In this document: in pieces, positions 39,364-49,524 of the stretch
Numbering within the stretch: the stretch's first letter is position 1
How the letters are laid out: each line of letters begins with the position of its first letter
Assembly: GCF_003403035.1 (NCBI RefSeq)
Contig: NZ_QURN01000004.1
Location: 248,001 to 312,000, forward strand
DNA from: Mesorhizobium denitrificans
GTDB taxonomy: Bacteria > Pseudomonadota > Alphaproteobacteria > Rhizobiales > Rhizobiaceae
Direction: 5' to 3'
DNA length: 64,000 bases
Translations under genes and position numbers: made by a program
The notes under the pieces: model-generated
Told to the model about the DNA's origin: nothing
The model's input: only the letters and a program-made list of their open reading frames with translations
Databases searched by the model: none

Positions 39364-40905
39364 ATGAATACCTTTGAACTGCTCGGCCAGGGATTGTTGA
39401 CCGCGATGCAGTGGTCGAACCTGCTCTATGCGCTTATTGGCGTCACGCTTGGTACGGCGGTTGGGGTGTTGCCCGGAATCGGACCCGCACTTACGGTCGC
39501 ACTGCTCTTGCCGGTAACGTACAAGCTCGATCCGGCAGGCTCGCTAATCATGTTTGCGGGCATTTACTACGGCGGCATGTATGGCGGCTCGACCACGTCG
39601 ATTCTGCTGAACACACCGGGCGAAAGCGCTTCAATCGTCACCGCGCTCGAGGGCAACAAAATGGCCCGCAAGGGCCGCGGCGGTCCCGCGCTGGCGACAG
39701 CTGCAATAGGCTCATTCGTTGCTGGTTTGATTGCTACGCTGGGGCTCGCGTTTATCGCGCCGTCCGTGGTGAAGTTCGCGCTTTCGTTTGGGCCAGCCGA
39801 ATATTTCGGCCTCATGCTTCTTGCCTTCATGACCGTTTCAGCCGCCTTCGGCGATTCCGCGCTCCGCGGCATCACATCGCTGACAATCGGACTGGCGCTA
39901 GGTCTTATCGGTATAGATCAGCTTACGGGCCAGACACGTCTGACGATGGGCTTGCCGAACCTCTTTGACGGTATCTCGGTAACAACGCTTGCCGTTGCGC
40001 TCTTCGCAATTGGTGAGACATTCGCGGTCGCGTCGCAGAAGGTTACGGGCGAGGAAAAAGTCGAGTCTGTCAAAGGCTCGGTCTGGATGACCAAGGACGA
40101 TTGGAAGCGCTCGTGGATGCCGTGGCTACGCGGCACCGCTATCGGCTTTCCGATTGGCGCAATGCCGGCGGGCGGCGCTGACGTTTCTAGTTTTCTCTCC
40201 TATTCGGCGGAAAGAACGTTCTCGAAACATCCGGAAGAATTCGGCCATGGTGCCATCGAAGGCGTAGCTGGTCCGGAAGCGGCGAACAATGCCTCCGCTG
40301 CCGGAACGCTGGTGCCGCTGCTCACGCTGGGCCTCCCGACGACTGCGACCGCTGCGATCATGCTCGCGGGCTTCCAGCAGTTCGGCTTGCAGCCCGGTCC
40401 GTTGCTGTTCGTAACCAACGCAACGCTTGTGTGGGGTCTTATTGCCAGCCTTCTGGTAGCAAACCTCATGCTGCTTGTGTTGAACCTGCCGCTAATTGGG
40501 CTTTGGGTGAAACTGCTGACAATCCCGCGCCATTGGCTTTATGCGGGTATTCTGGTGTTCGCGACCTTGGGAACGATCGGCGCCGATGGCTCGACCTTTT
40601 CGCTCGGCGGCATTCCAGTATCATTTGGGCTGGGCTTGCTGATGCTGTTCGGAATACTGGGCTACTTGCTGCGCCGGTTCCACTATCCGATAGCGCCCGT
40701 GGTGGTTGGACTCATCCTTGGACCGATGGCAGAAAAGAGCCTTCGACAGGCACTGCAAATCAGCCAGGGCGACCCCACCGCACTGTTCCATTCTTGGATA
40801 GCGATAGTCCTATGGCTGCTAGCTGCGTCAGCCGTCCTCGTGCCGATGTATATGCGCTATCGCGGCAGCAAGGTGCTCGAACAAATCGCGGGAGACACAG
40901 ACTAG
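39364..40905 (+). CDS. tctA: Tripartite tricarboxylate transporter, large membrane subunit
   Basis: A 513-residue inner-membrane protein of about 12 helices. The family motif [20 protein letters not shown] lies near residues 35-55, and [18 protein letters not shown] and [12 protein letters not shown] are also conserved. It is the ion-coupled channel of the Tct system. No TctDE two-component regulator lies nearby. The gene faces the small minus-strand gene at 40930 tail to tail. Confidence 0.94.
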   Translation: MNTFELLGQGLLTAMQWSNLLYALIGVTLGTAVGVLPGIGPALTVALLLPVTYKLDPAGSLIMFAGIYYGGMYGGSTTSILLNTPGESASIVTALEGNKMARKGRGGPALATAAIGSFVAGLIATLGLAFIAPSVVKFALSFGPAEYFGLMLLAFMTVSAAFGDSALRGITSLTIGLALGLIGIDQLTGQTRLTMGLPNLFDGISVTTLAVALFAIGETFAVASQKVTGEEKVESVKGSVWMTKDDWKRSWMPWLRGTAIGFPIGAMPAGGADVSSFLSYSAERTFSKHPEEFGHGAIEGVAGPEAANNASAAGTLVPLLTLGLPTTATAAIMLAGFQQFGLQPGPLLFVTNATLVWGLIASLLVANLMLLVLNLPLIGLWVKLLTIPRHWLYAGILVFATLGTIGADGSTFSLGGIPVSFGLGLLMLFGILGYLLRRFHYPIAPVVVGLILGPMAEKSLRQALQISQGDPTALFHSWIAIVLWLLAASAVLVPMYMRYRGSKVLEQIAGDTD

Positions 40906-40929
40906 GCTGTCTCCCACGAAGCGAACGAG

Positions 40930-41103
40930 TTATTTATACGTGTGGGCCCTTTTGCCAATGATCATGCGAAATTCGACAGGGTCGATACCCAAAGTCTGAA
41001 GATCGCTCGAACGCGGAGCGCGGTTGTTCTCAACGGCGCTCGCTACCTTTGCCGCGCTGCCGATCGTGCCGAAGAAGGCCGAGAGTGTGCTGCGCATGGT
41101 CAT
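40930..41103 (-). CDS. Small conserved-looking protein of 57 residues, function unknown
   Basis: A short ORF with an excellent ribosome site (AGGAG six bases before ATG 41103). The protein begins MTMRSTLSAFFGTIGSAAKV, a mildly hydrophobic/amphipathic stretch, then ASAVENNRAPRSSDLQTLGI, and ends GKRAHTYK. It has no cysteine and a net positive charge. The middle segment 'ENNRAPRSSDLQTLGIDP' looks like a conserved interaction motif, and I have the impression that similar short proteins exist in Rhizobiales, but I cannot name the family. It ends 24 bp from tctA (convergent) and diverges from the rimP operon. A second in-frame ATG at 41097 is also possible. Confidence 0.72.
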   Translation of the reverse strand: MTMRSTLSAFFGTIGSAAKVASAVENNRAPRSSDLQTLGIDPVEFRMIIGKRAHTYK

Positions 41104-41199
41104 GTCTAACTCCTGTTTTGCGGTGCCGCATCAAATTTGTGCGACGCAACAAATGTAGTGACTCCAGAGTGATGTTGTCAGGCGGGTTGTATCAAACCA

Positions 41200-41346
41200 G
41201 CCATGCAGATTCGCATGGGTCGGCTTTCTGAAATTCCATCGAAAATGCTGCCCCCTCTTGCAATCCGAAGGACATGGATTTATATCGGCTTCAAATTCTT
41301 GGTCGGTATGACGAAGAGTGGGTCCACCCGGTCCCGCTCTTTTTTG
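41200..41346 (+). ncRNA. rimP leader RNA with attenuator-type terminator
   Basis: The 270 bases before rimP carry no gene on the plus strand. Bases 41315-41322 (AGAGTGGG) pair with 41333-41340 (CCCGCTCT, one G-U pair), loop 10 nt, and are followed by a run of T (41340-41345): a clear intrinsic terminator 28 bp before rimP. An alphaproteobacterial rimP leader, a putative attenuator upstream of rimP-nusA-infB ending in a terminator, is a known RNA family, and this fits it. The 5' boundary is a guess. NusA itself affects termination, so feedback is plausible. Confidence 0.7.
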
Positions 41347-41373
41347 TTACCGGGCAGCCATTTGAAGGTTTGC

Positions 41374-41991
41374 ATGACAACTGCCGAAACTGACATTGCC
41401 GGTGACGACCGTATCATCCGTGAAAGCGGAATCGATGCGCGCGTTGCAGCTGTTGTCGAGCCGGTGCTGCGCGGCATCGGTTTCAGGCTGGTTCGGGTTC
41501 GCCTGTTCGGGCAGAACGGCTTGACCCTGCAGATAATGGCCGAGCGGGAAGACGGCACGATGACCGTCGAGGATTGCGAGGAAGTGAGTCGCGCACTTTC
41601 ACCGGCTCTTGATGTGGAAGATCCCATCGAAAAAGCCTATCATCTGGAAGTGTCTTCGCCGGGCATCGACAGGCCGCTGGTTCGGAAGTCAGATTTTACG
41701 GCCTGGATTGGCCATCTGGTGAAGATGGAAACCTCGGTGATGGTAGCGGAGCGCAAGCGCTTCCGCGGTCGGATCGTATCTGTTGACGACGCTGGTGTTC
41801 TGATCGAACGGGATCAGGCCAGCTATGGCGACGAGCCATCAGTGAAAGTGCCATTCGAGGCAATTTCCGATGCGCGTCTCATATTGACCGATGATTTGAT
41901 TCGCGATGCGCTTACTGCGGATAAGAAGGCGCGTCAGGAAGCAAAAAAGCGCCGTGGCGAACCAGCGGAAGACGCCGCGCAGGACGAGTGA
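41374..41991 (+). CDS. rimP: Ribosome maturation factor RimP
   Basis: A 205-residue protein needed for 30S subunit maturation. The N-terminal RimP domain ([18 protein letters not shown], then [18 protein letters not shown] and [13 protein letters not shown]) is followed by an SH3-like domain (GHLVKMETS onward). The C-terminal tail is lysine/glutamate-rich. ATG 41374 follows GAAGG; an in-frame extension to 41203 crosses the leader terminator and is rejected. First gene of the rimP-nusA-ylxR-infB-rbfA-truB series. Confidence 0.95.
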   Translation: MTTAETDIAGDDRIIRESGIDARVAAVVEPVLRGIGFRLVRVRLFGQNGLTLQIMAEREDGTMTVEDCEEVSRALSPALDVEDPIEKAYHLEVSSPGIDRPLVRKSDFTAWIGHLVKMETSVMVAERKRFRGRIVSVDDAGVLIERDQASYGDEPSVKVPFEAISDARLILTDDLIRDALTADKKARQEAKKRRGEPAEDAAQDE

Positions 41992-42030
41992 ATTCGAGCG
42001 GGCATGGTCCGCTAACTCAGGGAGACGAAC

Positions 42031-43626
42031 ATGGTCGTCAGTGCCAACAGGCTTGAGCTGCTGCAGATTGCGGATGCGGTAGCTCGCGAAAAGTCCATCG
42101 ACAAATCTATCGTGATCGATGCGATGGCCGATGCGATTCAGAAGGCCGCGCGCTCTCGCTATGGTCAGGAAACCAATATTCGCGCCGACATCAATCACCA
42201 GACAGGTGAGATGAAGCTTCAGCGCTTGATGGAAGTGGTTGATGCGGTCGAAGAACCTGCCCGCCAGATTTCAGTGAAGGATGCGCGCCTGCGCAATCCG
42301 GATGCGCAGCCGGGCGACTACATTGCCGAGCAGCTTCCACCGATGGATTTTGGCCGCATCGCAGCGCAGTCGGCGAAGCAGGTTATTGTGCAGAAGGTTC
42401 GTGAAGCTGAGCGTGACCGCCAGTATGACGAGTACAAGGATCGCATTGGCGAGATCGTCAACGGTACGGTCAAGCGCGTGGAATATGGTAATGTGATCGT
42501 GGATCTGGGTCGTGGCGAAGCGATCATCCGTCGCGACGAACTCATCCCCCGCGAAAACTACAAATATGGCGACCGCGTGCGCGCTTATGTCTATGACGTG
42601 CGTCGCGAACAGCGTGGCCCGCAGATTTTCTTGTCGCGTACCCATCCGCAGTTCATGGCGAAGCTGTTCACGATGGAAGTGCCAGAAATCTATGACGGCA
42701 TCATCGAGATAAAGTCCGTGGCTCGCGATCCCGGCTCCCGCGCCAAAATCGCCGTGACGTCGCGCGATTCCTCGATTGACCCTGTCGGTGCTTGCGTCGG
42801 TATGCGCGGTTCGCGCGTGCAGGCTGTGGTAGCCGAGTTGCAGGGCGAAAAGATCGACATCATTCCGTGGTCGCCTTCGGTTGCATCGTTCATCGTGAAC
42901 GCGCTGCAGCCTGCGGAAGTAGCCAAGGTGGTGTTGGACGAAGAAGCCGAGCGTATCGAAGTTGTCGTTGCCGACGACCAGCTTTCGCTCGCAATTGGTC
43001 GCCGTGGTCAGAACGTGCGCCTCGCCTCGCAGCTTACTGGTTGGGACATCGACATCCTGACGGAGCAGGAAGAGTCCGAACGTCGCCAGAAGGAATTCTC
43101 GGAGCGCTCGAAGCTCTTCATGGACGCGCTCAATGTCGACGAAATCGTCGGTCAGGTACTGGCATCGGAAGGCTTCTCCAGCATTGAGGAAGTTGCCTAC
43201 GTTGATGCCGATGAAATTTCGTCCATCGATGGTTTTGATGAAGATACGGCTAGCGAAATCCAGATGCGCGCCCGCGAATATCTGGAACGTCTGGAAGCTG
43301 AGCAGGATGCAAAGCGCAAGAAGCTCGGTGTTCTGGATGAGGTTCGCGAAATTCCCGGCATCAGCACTGCAATGATGGTGACGCTCGGAGAGGATGGCGT
43401 GAAGAGCATCGAGGACTTCGCAGGTTATGCGGTGGACGACCTTGTTGGCTGGAAAGAGCGCAAGGACGGCGAAACCAAACAGTTCCCCGGCGTTCTGGCT
43501 CCGCATCAGATTTCGCGCGCAGAAGCTGAACAGATGGTGCTCTCGGCTCGGCTCAAGGCCGGCTGGATCACTGAAGAAGAACTCGCAGCCGAGCAAGAGG
43601 CTGCTGAAGAAACCGCCGACGCATAA
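42031..43626 (+). CDS. nusA: Transcription termination/antitermination protein NusA
   Basis: A 531-residue RNA polymerase-binding factor. Domains in order: N-terminal polymerase-binding region (1-~125), S1 domain (~135-200, GEIVNGTVKRVEYGNVIVDL), KH1 and KH2 (SRDSSIDPVGACVGMRGSRV and LSLAIGRRGQNVRLAS), and two acidic helix-hairpin-helix repeats (from VGQVLASEGFSSIEEVAYVD). GGGAGA precedes the ATG. The acidic tail EELAAEQEAAEETADA is typical of alphaproteobacteria. Confidence 0.97.
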   Translation: MVVSANRLELLQIADAVAREKSIDKSIVIDAMADAIQKAARSRYGQETNIRADINHQTGEMKLQRLMEVVDAVEEPARQISVKDARLRNPDAQPGDYIAEQLPPMDFGRIAAQSAKQVIVQKVREAERDRQYDEYKDRIGEIVNGTVKRVEYGNVIVDLGRGEAIIRRDELIPRENYKYGDRVRAYVYDVRREQRGPQIFLSRTHPQFMAKLFTMEVPEIYDGIIEIKSVARDPGSRAKIAVTSRDSSIDPVGACVGMRGSRVQAVVAELQGEKIDIIPWSPSVASFIVNALQPAEVAKVVLDEEAERIEVVVADDQLSLAIGRRGQNVRLASQLTGWDIDILTEQEESERRQKEFSERSKLFMDALNVDEIVGQVLASEGFSSIEEVAYVDADEISSIDGFDEDTASEIQMRAREYLERLEAEQDAKRKKLGVLDEVREIPGISTAMMVTLGEDGVKSIEDFAGYAVDDLVGWKERKDGETKQFPGVLAPHQISRAEAEQMVLSARLKAGWITEEELAAEQEAAEETADA

Positions 43627-43650
43627 TCATGCGTTGGCTTGGAGCGGCAC

Positions 43651-44313
43651 TTGGACGAGATGAACGATCGCACCTGCATCGTTACCCGCCAGAACGCGGA
43701 CCCGGATTTGTTGATCCGGTTCGTGGCTGCTCCCGATTCAACTGTCGTTCCTGACCTTAAGCGCAATTTGCCGGGCCGCGGTTGCTGGGTTACTTCGGAC
43801 CGCGAGCACGTAGACAAAGCAGCAGCTTCCAAAAAGCTATTCACGCGCGCGCTGCGAGCGGGCGTTACCGTTCCCGCAGATCTGGGCGCGCAGGTTGATC
43901 GGCTGCTGGCCAAAACTGCGCTCGGTTCGCTTGGGCTCGCGCGCAAGGCGGGTAAGGTTGCGCTTGGCGCTACAAAGGTGGAGAATGCCGTGCGATCCGG
44001 CACAGCCGCGCTGGTCCTGCATGCTTTCGAGGCAGCGGATGATGGCGTGCGCAAAGTGACGCAAGCACGACGGGCTACGGTTCACCTCGGTGGCCCAGAC
44101 ATTCCCGCCTATAAACTTTTTGCCGAATCCGAATTGGGTTTGGCATTGGGCAGTACAAATGTGATACATGCTGCCGTCCTCGCGGGTGATGCGGGAACGG
44201 CGGCCGTTAAGCGCATCGAAGCGCTCGACCGTTATCGGGGCGGTTCCCCGGCAGCTCAGGCAATAAGTGCGGCAATTGCCCCGAATGATGACGCCGCAGA
44301 GGATATGGAATGA
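43651..44313 (+). CDS. YlxR (DUF448) / L7Ae-like RNA-binding protein
   Basis: A protein of about 220 residues joining two RNA-binding modules. Residues ~1-85 are a YlxR/DUF448 domain ([19 protein letters not shown], then [11 protein letters not shown]). Residues ~95-190 are an L7Ae-like domain ([20 protein letters not shown]). Such fusions are standard between nusA and infB in alphaproteobacteria. The start is uncertain: TTG 43651 has GGAG six bases upstream, while ATG 43660 and TTG 43639 are alternatives. The stop overlaps the infB start (ATGA). Confidence 0.88.
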   Translation: MDEMNDRTCIVTRQNADPDLLIRFVAAPDSTVVPDLKRNLPGRGCWVTSDREHVDKAAASKKLFTRALRAGVTVPADLGAQVDRLLAKTALGSLGLARKAGKVALGATKVENAVRSGTAALVLHAFEAADDGVRKVTQARRATVHLGGPDIPAYKLFAESELGLALGSTNVIHAAVLAGDAGTAAVKRIEALDRYRGGSPAAQAISAAIAPNDDAAEDME

Positions 44314-46952
44314 GTGATACGAAGTCCGGCGACGACAAGACGTTGCATGTCAATACCAAGAAGACCCTGACGCTGAAGCGCCCAGGGATCGAGCAGAGCA
44401 CCGTGCGGCAGAATTTCTCGCACGGGCGCACGAAGGCTGTCGTCGTCGAAACCAAGCGGAAGTTCGTCAAGCCGGGCGAGCGGCCAGAGCCTGCACAGGT
44501 GTTTACGCCGAAGCCGGCCCCTCAACCTCAGGCGCAACCGCCGCAACCTGCGCCGGTTGCGAAACCGCAGGTGGCTGCACCAGCGCCCGCCGCACAAGCT
44601 TCGCCAGCGCCAGCGCCAGCACCTGCACCCGCACCTAGTCGAGATCGCGGTGGTGTTGTGCTGAACGAGTTGTCTAACAGCGAGATGGAGGCGCGTCGAC
44701 GCGCATTGGAAGGTTCACAGGCTCGCGAGGCTGAGGATCGCCGTCGCGCGACCGAGCAGGCCAATCGCCGCGCCGAAGAGGAAGAGCGTCGTCGCAAGGA
44801 ACGCGAAGAATCCGCGCGCCGCCAAGCCGACGAGGAAGCTCGTATCAAGGCTGAAGCCGAGGCGCGTCGCCGTGCTGAGGAAGATGCGCGCCGCCGTACG
44901 CCGCAGCTTGATAACGTGGTCGCAGATGAGGACGAGGCTCCGGTTGCGCCGAAGCGCGGCGGCGGTGGTGCTCCTGCACCGCGAGGCCTGCCGCCGCGTC
45001 GCGGAACGCCCGCGCCTGAGCCCGCGCGTCCCACACGCACGAAAGGTGAAGCCGATCGTCGTCAAGGTCGCCTGACAGTCACGGCTGCATTGACGGACGA
45101 CGGCGATGCAGCGCGTGGTCGCTCTTTGGCTGCGGCTCGCCGCCGTCAGGAGAAATTCAAACGTGCGATGCAGAATGAACCGCGTGAAAAGATTTCGCGT
45201 GAAGTAACGCTGCCGGAAACGATCACGATCCAGGAACTCGCGGGCCGTATGTCGGAGCGCGCAGTGGATGTCATTAAGTTCTTCATGAAGCAGGGCCAGA
45301 TGATGAAGCCCGGCGACGTGATCGATGCTGACACGGCAGAACTGATCGCGTCTGAATTTGGCCACACGGTCAAGCGTGTTGCAGAGTCTGACGTCGAAGA
45401 AGGCCTGTTCAACCTACCGGATGCGGATGAAGATTTGAAGTCGCGTCCGCCTGTGGTCACCATTATGGGTCACGTCGATCACGGTAAGACGTCGTTGCTC
45501 GACGCCATCCGCAATGCCAATGTTGTTTCTGGCGAAGCGGGCGGAATCACGCAGCATATCGGTGCCTATCAGGTCGAGAAGAATGGTCAGAAGATCACCT
45601 TCATCGATACGCCGGGTCACGCGGCCTTCACGGCAATGCGCGCACGCGGTGCTCAGGTAACGGACATCGCCATTCTCGTTGTTGCTGCAGACGATTCCGT
45701 GATGCCGCAGACGATCGAGTCGATCAGCCACGCAAAGGCAGCGGGCGTTCCGATCATCGTGGCGATCAACAAGATCGACAAGCCGTCGGCAGATGCGCAG
45801 AAAGTGCGTACGCAGTTGCTCCAACACGAAGTGTTTGTGGAGTCGATGGGCGGTGAGACGCTGGACGTTGAAGTCTCGGCGAAGACTGGTCTGGGCCTCG
45901 ACAAGCTTCTTGAAGCCATTCTGCTGCAGGCTGAAATCCTTGACCTCAAGGCTAACCCTGATCGTACCGCTGAGGGCGTCGTCATCGAAGCCAAGCTCGA
46001 CAAGGGTCGCGGTCCTGTCGCCACTGTTCTCGTACAGACAGGTACTCTTATGCCGGGCGACATTATCGTCGTAGGTAACGAATGGGGCCGTGTGCGCGCG
46101 GTGGTCAATGACAGAGGCGAGCATCTGGAAGAAGCGCCGCCGTCTATGCCGGTCGAGGTTCTTGGCTTGCAAGGCACGCCGCACGCAGGCGACCGTTTTG
46201 CAACGGTCGAGAACGAAGCACGTGCGCGCGAAATCGCTGCGTATCGTCAGCGTCTTGCGCGCGACAAGGCTGTTGCCAAGCACGTCGGCCAGCGCGGCTC
46301 GCTCGAACAGATGATGTCGCAGTTGCAGACGAGTGGTCTCAAGGAGTTCCCGCTTGTCATCAAGGGCGACGTGCAGGGTTCCATCGAAGCCATTGCGGCA
46401 GCACTCGAAAAGCTGGGAACGGACGAAGTGCGTGCCCGCATCGTTCATTCGGGCGCAGGCGGCATTACCGAAACAGACGTCTCTCTTGCCGAGACTTCGG
46501 GCGCTGCGATCATCGGGTTCAACGTTCGTGCGAACGTTCAGGCTCGCCAGGCGGCTGAGCAGGCAGGCATCGAAATCCGGTACTACAACATCATCTACAA
46601 CCTGGTAGACGATGTGAAGCAGGCCATGTCCGGGCTGCTGTCGCCAGAGCGTCGCGAGACGTTCCTCGGTAATGCGGAGATTTTGGAAGTCTTCCACATC
46701 ACCAAAATCGGCAAGGTCGCGGGCTGCCGCGTTACGGAAGGCAAAGTGGAGCGCGGAGCGGGCGTGCGGCTCATCCGCGACAACGTGGTTATCCACGAAG
46801 GAACGCTCAAAACGCTCAAGCGCTTCAAGGATGAAGTGTCTGAAGTGCCGGTCGGTCAGGAATGCGGTATGGCGTTCCAGAACTATGAAGACATCCGGCA
46901 GGGCGATATTATTGAGTGCTTCCGCGTAGAGATGGTTACGCGCACGCTCTAG
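44310..46952 (+). CDS. infB: Translation initiation factor IF-2
   Basis: An 880-residue GTPase that brings fMet-tRNA to the 30S P site. It has a short IF2-associated N-terminal helix ([16 protein letters not shown]), a proline/alanine-rich linker, a long charged coiled coil ([20 protein letters not shown]), then the G domain: GHVDHGKTS (P-loop), DTPGHAAF (switch II), NKIDKP, and domains II-IV ending in IIECFRVE. Its size reflects the long N-terminal extension typical of alphaproteobacteria. Confidence 0.97.
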   Translation: MSDTKSGDDKTLHVNTKKTLTLKRPGIEQSTVRQNFSHGRTKAVVVETKRKFVKPGERPEPAQVFTPKPAPQPQAQPPQPAPVAKPQVAAPAPAAQASPAPAPAPAPAPSRDRGGVVLNELSNSEMEARRRALEGSQAREAEDRRRATEQANRRAEEEERRRKEREESARRQADEEARIKAEAEARRRAEEDARRRTPQLDNVVADEDEAPVAPKRGGGGAPAPRGLPPRRGTPAPEPARPTRTKGEADRRQGRLTVTAALTDDGDAARGRSLAAARRRQEKFKRAMQNEPREKISREVTLPETITIQELAGRMSERAVDVIKFFMKQGQMMKPGDVIDADTAELIASEFGHTVKRVAESDVEEGLFNLPDADEDLKSRPPVVTIMGHVDHGKTSLLDAIRNANVVSGEAGGITQHIGAYQVEKNGQKITFIDTPGHAAFTAMRARGAQVTDIAILVVAADDSVMPQTIESISHAKAAGVPIIVAINKIDKPSADAQKVRTQLLQHEVFVESMGGETLDVEVSAKTGLGLDKLLEAILLQAEILDLKANPDRTAEGVVIEAKLDKGRGPVATVLVQTGTLMPGDIIVVGNEWGRVRAVVNDRGEHLEEAPPSMPVEVLGLQGTPHAGDRFATVENEARAREIAAYRQRLARDKAVAKHVGQRGSLEQMMSQLQTSGLKEFPLVIKGDVQGSIEAIAAALEKLGTDEVRARIVHSGAGGITETDVSLAETSGAAIIGFNVRANVQARQAAEQAGIEIRYYNIIYNLVDDVKQAMSGLLSPERRETFLGNAEILEVFHITKIGKVAGCRVTEGKVERGAGVRLIRDNVVIHEGTLKTLKRFKDEVSEVPVGQECGMAFQNYEDIRQGDIIECFRVEMVTRTL

Positions 46953-47002
46953 TTCGCTGAAATCGGGAGGGCGCTTCACTGTCCTCCCAAATTAATTGAA
47001 AG

Positions 47003-47027
47003 CGCTTGCGGTTCTATCCCGCAAGCG
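47003..47027 (+). promoter_or_regulatory. Stem-loop between infB and rbfA
   Basis: A 9-bp stem, CGCTTGCGG (47003-47011) with CCGCAAGCG (47019-47027), loop 7 nt, followed by GTTTGGTTTGG. A weaker stem GGGAGG/CCTCCC precedes it at about 46965-46988. The T content downstream is low, so this is more likely a processing or partial-termination site than a full terminator. Confidence 0.5.
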
Positions 47028-47042
47028 GTTTGGTTTGGAAAA

Positions 47043-47444
47043 ATGTCCAGATTTTCAACTTCCGGCCCATCGCAGCGCCAGCTTCGTGTTGGCGAGCAAG
47101 TTCGGCATGCGTTGTCAGAACTTTTGCAACGCGGCGAGGTACGTGACAATCTGATTGAGACGACTGTTATTTCAGTCTCCGAAGTTCGCATGTCGCCCGA
47201 TCTTAAAATAGCGACGGCCTTCGTTTCACCGCTCGGCGCGAAGGATGATCAGGCGGTGATAGACGCGCTCAACCGCAATGCACGGTTTATTCGCGGACGA
47301 ATGTCGCCTGCATTGAGGCAAATGAAATACATGCCGGAGTTCAGGTTCCGGCTCGATACCAGCTACGACAATATGGCCAAGATCGACGAACTGCTGCGTT
47401 CGCCGGAAGTAAAGCGCGATCTGGACAATGAGGAAAATGATTGA
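47043..47444 (+). CDS. rbfA: 30S ribosome-binding factor RbfA
   Basis: A 133-residue KH-fold protein that helps 16S rRNA 5' end maturation and cold adaptation. Family features are [19 protein letters not shown] at the N-terminus and [20 protein letters not shown]-like text in the second half ([15 protein letters not shown]). The stop TGA overlaps the truB ATG by one base (TGATG). Confidence 0.95.
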   Translation: MSRFSTSGPSQRQLRVGEQVRHALSELLQRGEVRDNLIETTVISVSEVRMSPDLKIATAFVSPLGAKDDQAVIDALNRNARFIRGRMSPALRQMKYMPEFRFRLDTSYDNMAKIDELLRSPEVKRDLDNEEND

Positions 47445-48379
47445 TGGCGCGACGCGGCAAGAAAAAAGGCCGGCCGGTTTCTGGCTGGGTAATTTTGGAT
47501 AAACCGGTTGGCATGGGTTCAACCGAAGCCGTCTCCAAGATCAAATGGCTTTTCAATGCGGAAAAGGCGGGTCATGCGGGAACGCTCGACCCGTTAGCTT
47601 CCGGCATGCTGCCAATCGCACTAGGCGAAGCAACGAAGACAGTTCCGTATGTGCAGGACGGCGCGAAGGTCTATCGGTTCACGGTCGCGTGGGGCGAGGA
47701 GCGCACGACGGATGATCTGGAAGGCGAGGCAACCAAGACGTCCGCAGAACGCCCATCTGAGGAAGCTATCCGCGCCATCATGCCGAAATACACTGGCGTA
47801 ATCATGCAGACCCCGCCGCAGTTCTCTGCCATCAAGATCGGCGGCGAACGTGCTTACGATCTGGCGCGTGGTGGCGAAACCGTTGAGATACCGGCGCGCG
47901 AAGTCGAGATTGGTAGATTCGATCTGGTAGAACATTCCGGCGACCGCACGCTGTTTGAGATTGAATGCGGCAAGGGCACATATGTGCGCTCGTTGGCGCG
48001 TGATATGGGGCGTGATCTTGGCTGCTTTGGCCATATCGCCACCTTGCGTCGTACGGAAGTAGACCCTTTCACACCAGATGATTTCGTGACCGTCGAGCAG
48101 CTTGAAACAGCACGAACTGGAGCGGAAGGAGAGGCGCCGAATTTCACCGCGATCGATAATCTGGTGATCGACACAGGGGCGGCTCTCGAATGTCTTCCCC
48201 GCGTGGACATTACCGACGATGCAGCAACTCGCATCCGTCTTGGTAACCCTATCATCATTCGCGGGCGCGACGCGCCTGTGGAAGCAGATGAGGCCTGCGC
48301 AATGGCGCGCGGACGGCTTGTCGCCATTGGCGCAATTGAAGCAGGCATGTTTAAACCGAAGCGTGTATTCGTAAGCTAG
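47444..48379 (+). CDS. truB: tRNA pseudouridine(55) synthase
   Basis: A 311-residue enzyme that makes pseudouridine 55 in the T loop of tRNAs. The catalytic aspartate is Asp49 in [40 protein letters not shown] and [12 protein letters not shown] are conserved. ATG 47444 is preferred over an in-frame TTG at 47441: it overlaps the rbfA stop and has GAGGAAA a few bases upstream. In most relatives rpsO and pnp come next on the same strand; here they do not. Confidence 0.96.
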   Translation: MARRGKKKGRPVSGWVILDKPVGMGSTEAVSKIKWLFNAEKAGHAGTLDPLASGMLPIALGEATKTVPYVQDGAKVYRFTVAWGEERTTDDLEGEATKTSAERPSEEAIRAIMPKYTGVIMQTPPQFSAIKIGGERAYDLARGGETVEIPAREVEIGRFDLVEHSGDRTLFEIECGKGTYVRSLARDMGRDLGCFGHIATLRRTEVDPFTPDDFVTVEQLETARTGAEGEAPNFTAIDNLVIDTGAALECLPRVDITDDAATRIRLGNPIIIRGRDAPVEADEACAMARGRLVAIGAIEAGMFKPKRVFVS

Positions 48380-48420
48380 AGCCAGTTTTCAGCGACTGGA
48401 AAATTTCCTAGCTTGGGCAG

Positions 48421-49524
48421 ATGGACATGCCTGATTCAGTACCGTCGCGTGACGCAGGGAGAATGCGTGCGAAGAAGCATTCCCCCATTGGGGCCTCACC
48501 GGGAACACTGATTGCAGACCCCACAGCGCAAAAACCCATTCTCACGCTGACGGTTATTTCTCCGGCTGGATCAAAAACCTTTTCTAACGCTAGTGTAGAT
48601 GATGTGCGGCGCGAGCGTGGCCATTGGCCATTGGTATGGTTGGATTGTTCCGGCCTCGCGGATGTCGGACTCGTGCAGGAGATAGGTCAACTATTTGGGC
48701 TGCATCCGCTTTCCTTGGAAGATACCGTAAACACCGGTCAGCGGCCGAAGGCCGACTTTTTCGACACCAATGTCTTTGTGGTGTTGACGATGATTGACGA
48801 TCACATCACCAACAGACCAGAGCAGATTTCCGTGTTCTTCGGCTCTGATTTTGTCGTCACTTTTCAGGAGCGCGAGGGCGATCCGTTTGATCCTGTCCGC
48901 AAGCGTCTCGAAGCCGCAACTGCTAGCAGGTTGCGCGCAAAGAAAGCGGACTATCTTGCTTATGCGCTGATAGACGCAATTGTTGATAGCTACTTCCCGT
49001 GCATCGAGCAGTTGAATGGCCAAATCGATGCGATTGAAGATGAAATTCTGACGGGGTTGGGCAAGGACCAGGTTGGTCGACTTCATCTGTTGCGCCGTCG
49101 TGCCGGTCAGCTCAAGCGCGCCTTATGGCCCACGCGCGATGCTATAGCCGCGCTGCTGCGAAGCGATTCTGTGGTGATTACGCCCGAAACAAAAATCTAT
49201 CTGAACGACACCTATGACCACGCGATCAGCCAACTGGAAGCGGTTGAAAGCGCGCGGGATATGCTGACCGGCCTCATCGAAATGCACCTGTCGCTTAGTC
49301 AGGCGCGTACAAATGACGTAATCAGCTTTCTCACGATTGTGTCCGCAGTATTTATTCCGCTGACATTTCTCGCCGGAATATGGGGCATGAATTTTGACCC
49401 CGACAAGTCTCCGTTCAACATGCCCGAACTGGAAAGCTACTACGGGTATCCAGCGGCGCTAGGCTTTATGGCGCTGGTCGCACTACTGACCATCTGCTTC
49501 TTCAAGTGGAAGAAATGGATTTAG
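48421..49524 (+). CDS. CorA-family magnesium/metal-ion transporter
   Basis: A 367-residue protein of the CorA/ZntB superfamily. A large N-terminal cytoplasmic domain with a long helix is followed by two C-terminal membrane helices. The signature GMN is present (IWGMNFDPDKSPF) at the end of the first helix, favouring Mg2+ or Co2+ transport over zinc. The C-terminus is the basic FKWKKWI. It starts 42 bp after truB and overlaps the tail of the minus-strand methyltransferase gene by four bases. Confidence 0.9.
   Translation: MDMPDSVPSRDAGRMRAKKHSPIGASPGTLIADPTAQKPILTLTVISPAGSKTFSNASVDDVRRERGHWPLVWLDCSGLADVGLVQEIGQLFGLHPLSLEDTVNTGQRPKADFFDTNVFVVLTMIDDHITNRPEQISVFFGSDFVVTFQEREGDPFDPVRKRLEAATASRLRAKKADYLAYALIDAIVDSYFPCIEQLNGQIDAIEDEILTGLGKDQVGRLHLLRRRAGQLKRALWPTRDAIAALLRSDSVVITPETKIYLNDTYDHAISQLEAVESARDMLTGLIEMHLSLSQARTNDVISFLTIVSAVFIPLTFLAGIWGMNFDPDKSPFNMPELESYYGYPAALGFMALVALLTICFFKWKKWI

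Noticed and set aside
42271-43596. A 441-codon open frame opposite nusA
   Set aside because: Antisense shadow; the His/Phe-rich product looks like translated reverse codons and resembles nothing.
45414-46979. A 521-codon open frame opposite infB
   Set aside because: It is the antisense shadow of a highly biased gene. It has no domain and no ribosome site, and infB is beyond doubt.
48380-48420. A terminator after truB
   Set aside because: Only a five-pair stem (CCAGT/ACTGG) with a few A/T bases follows. It is too weak to call.
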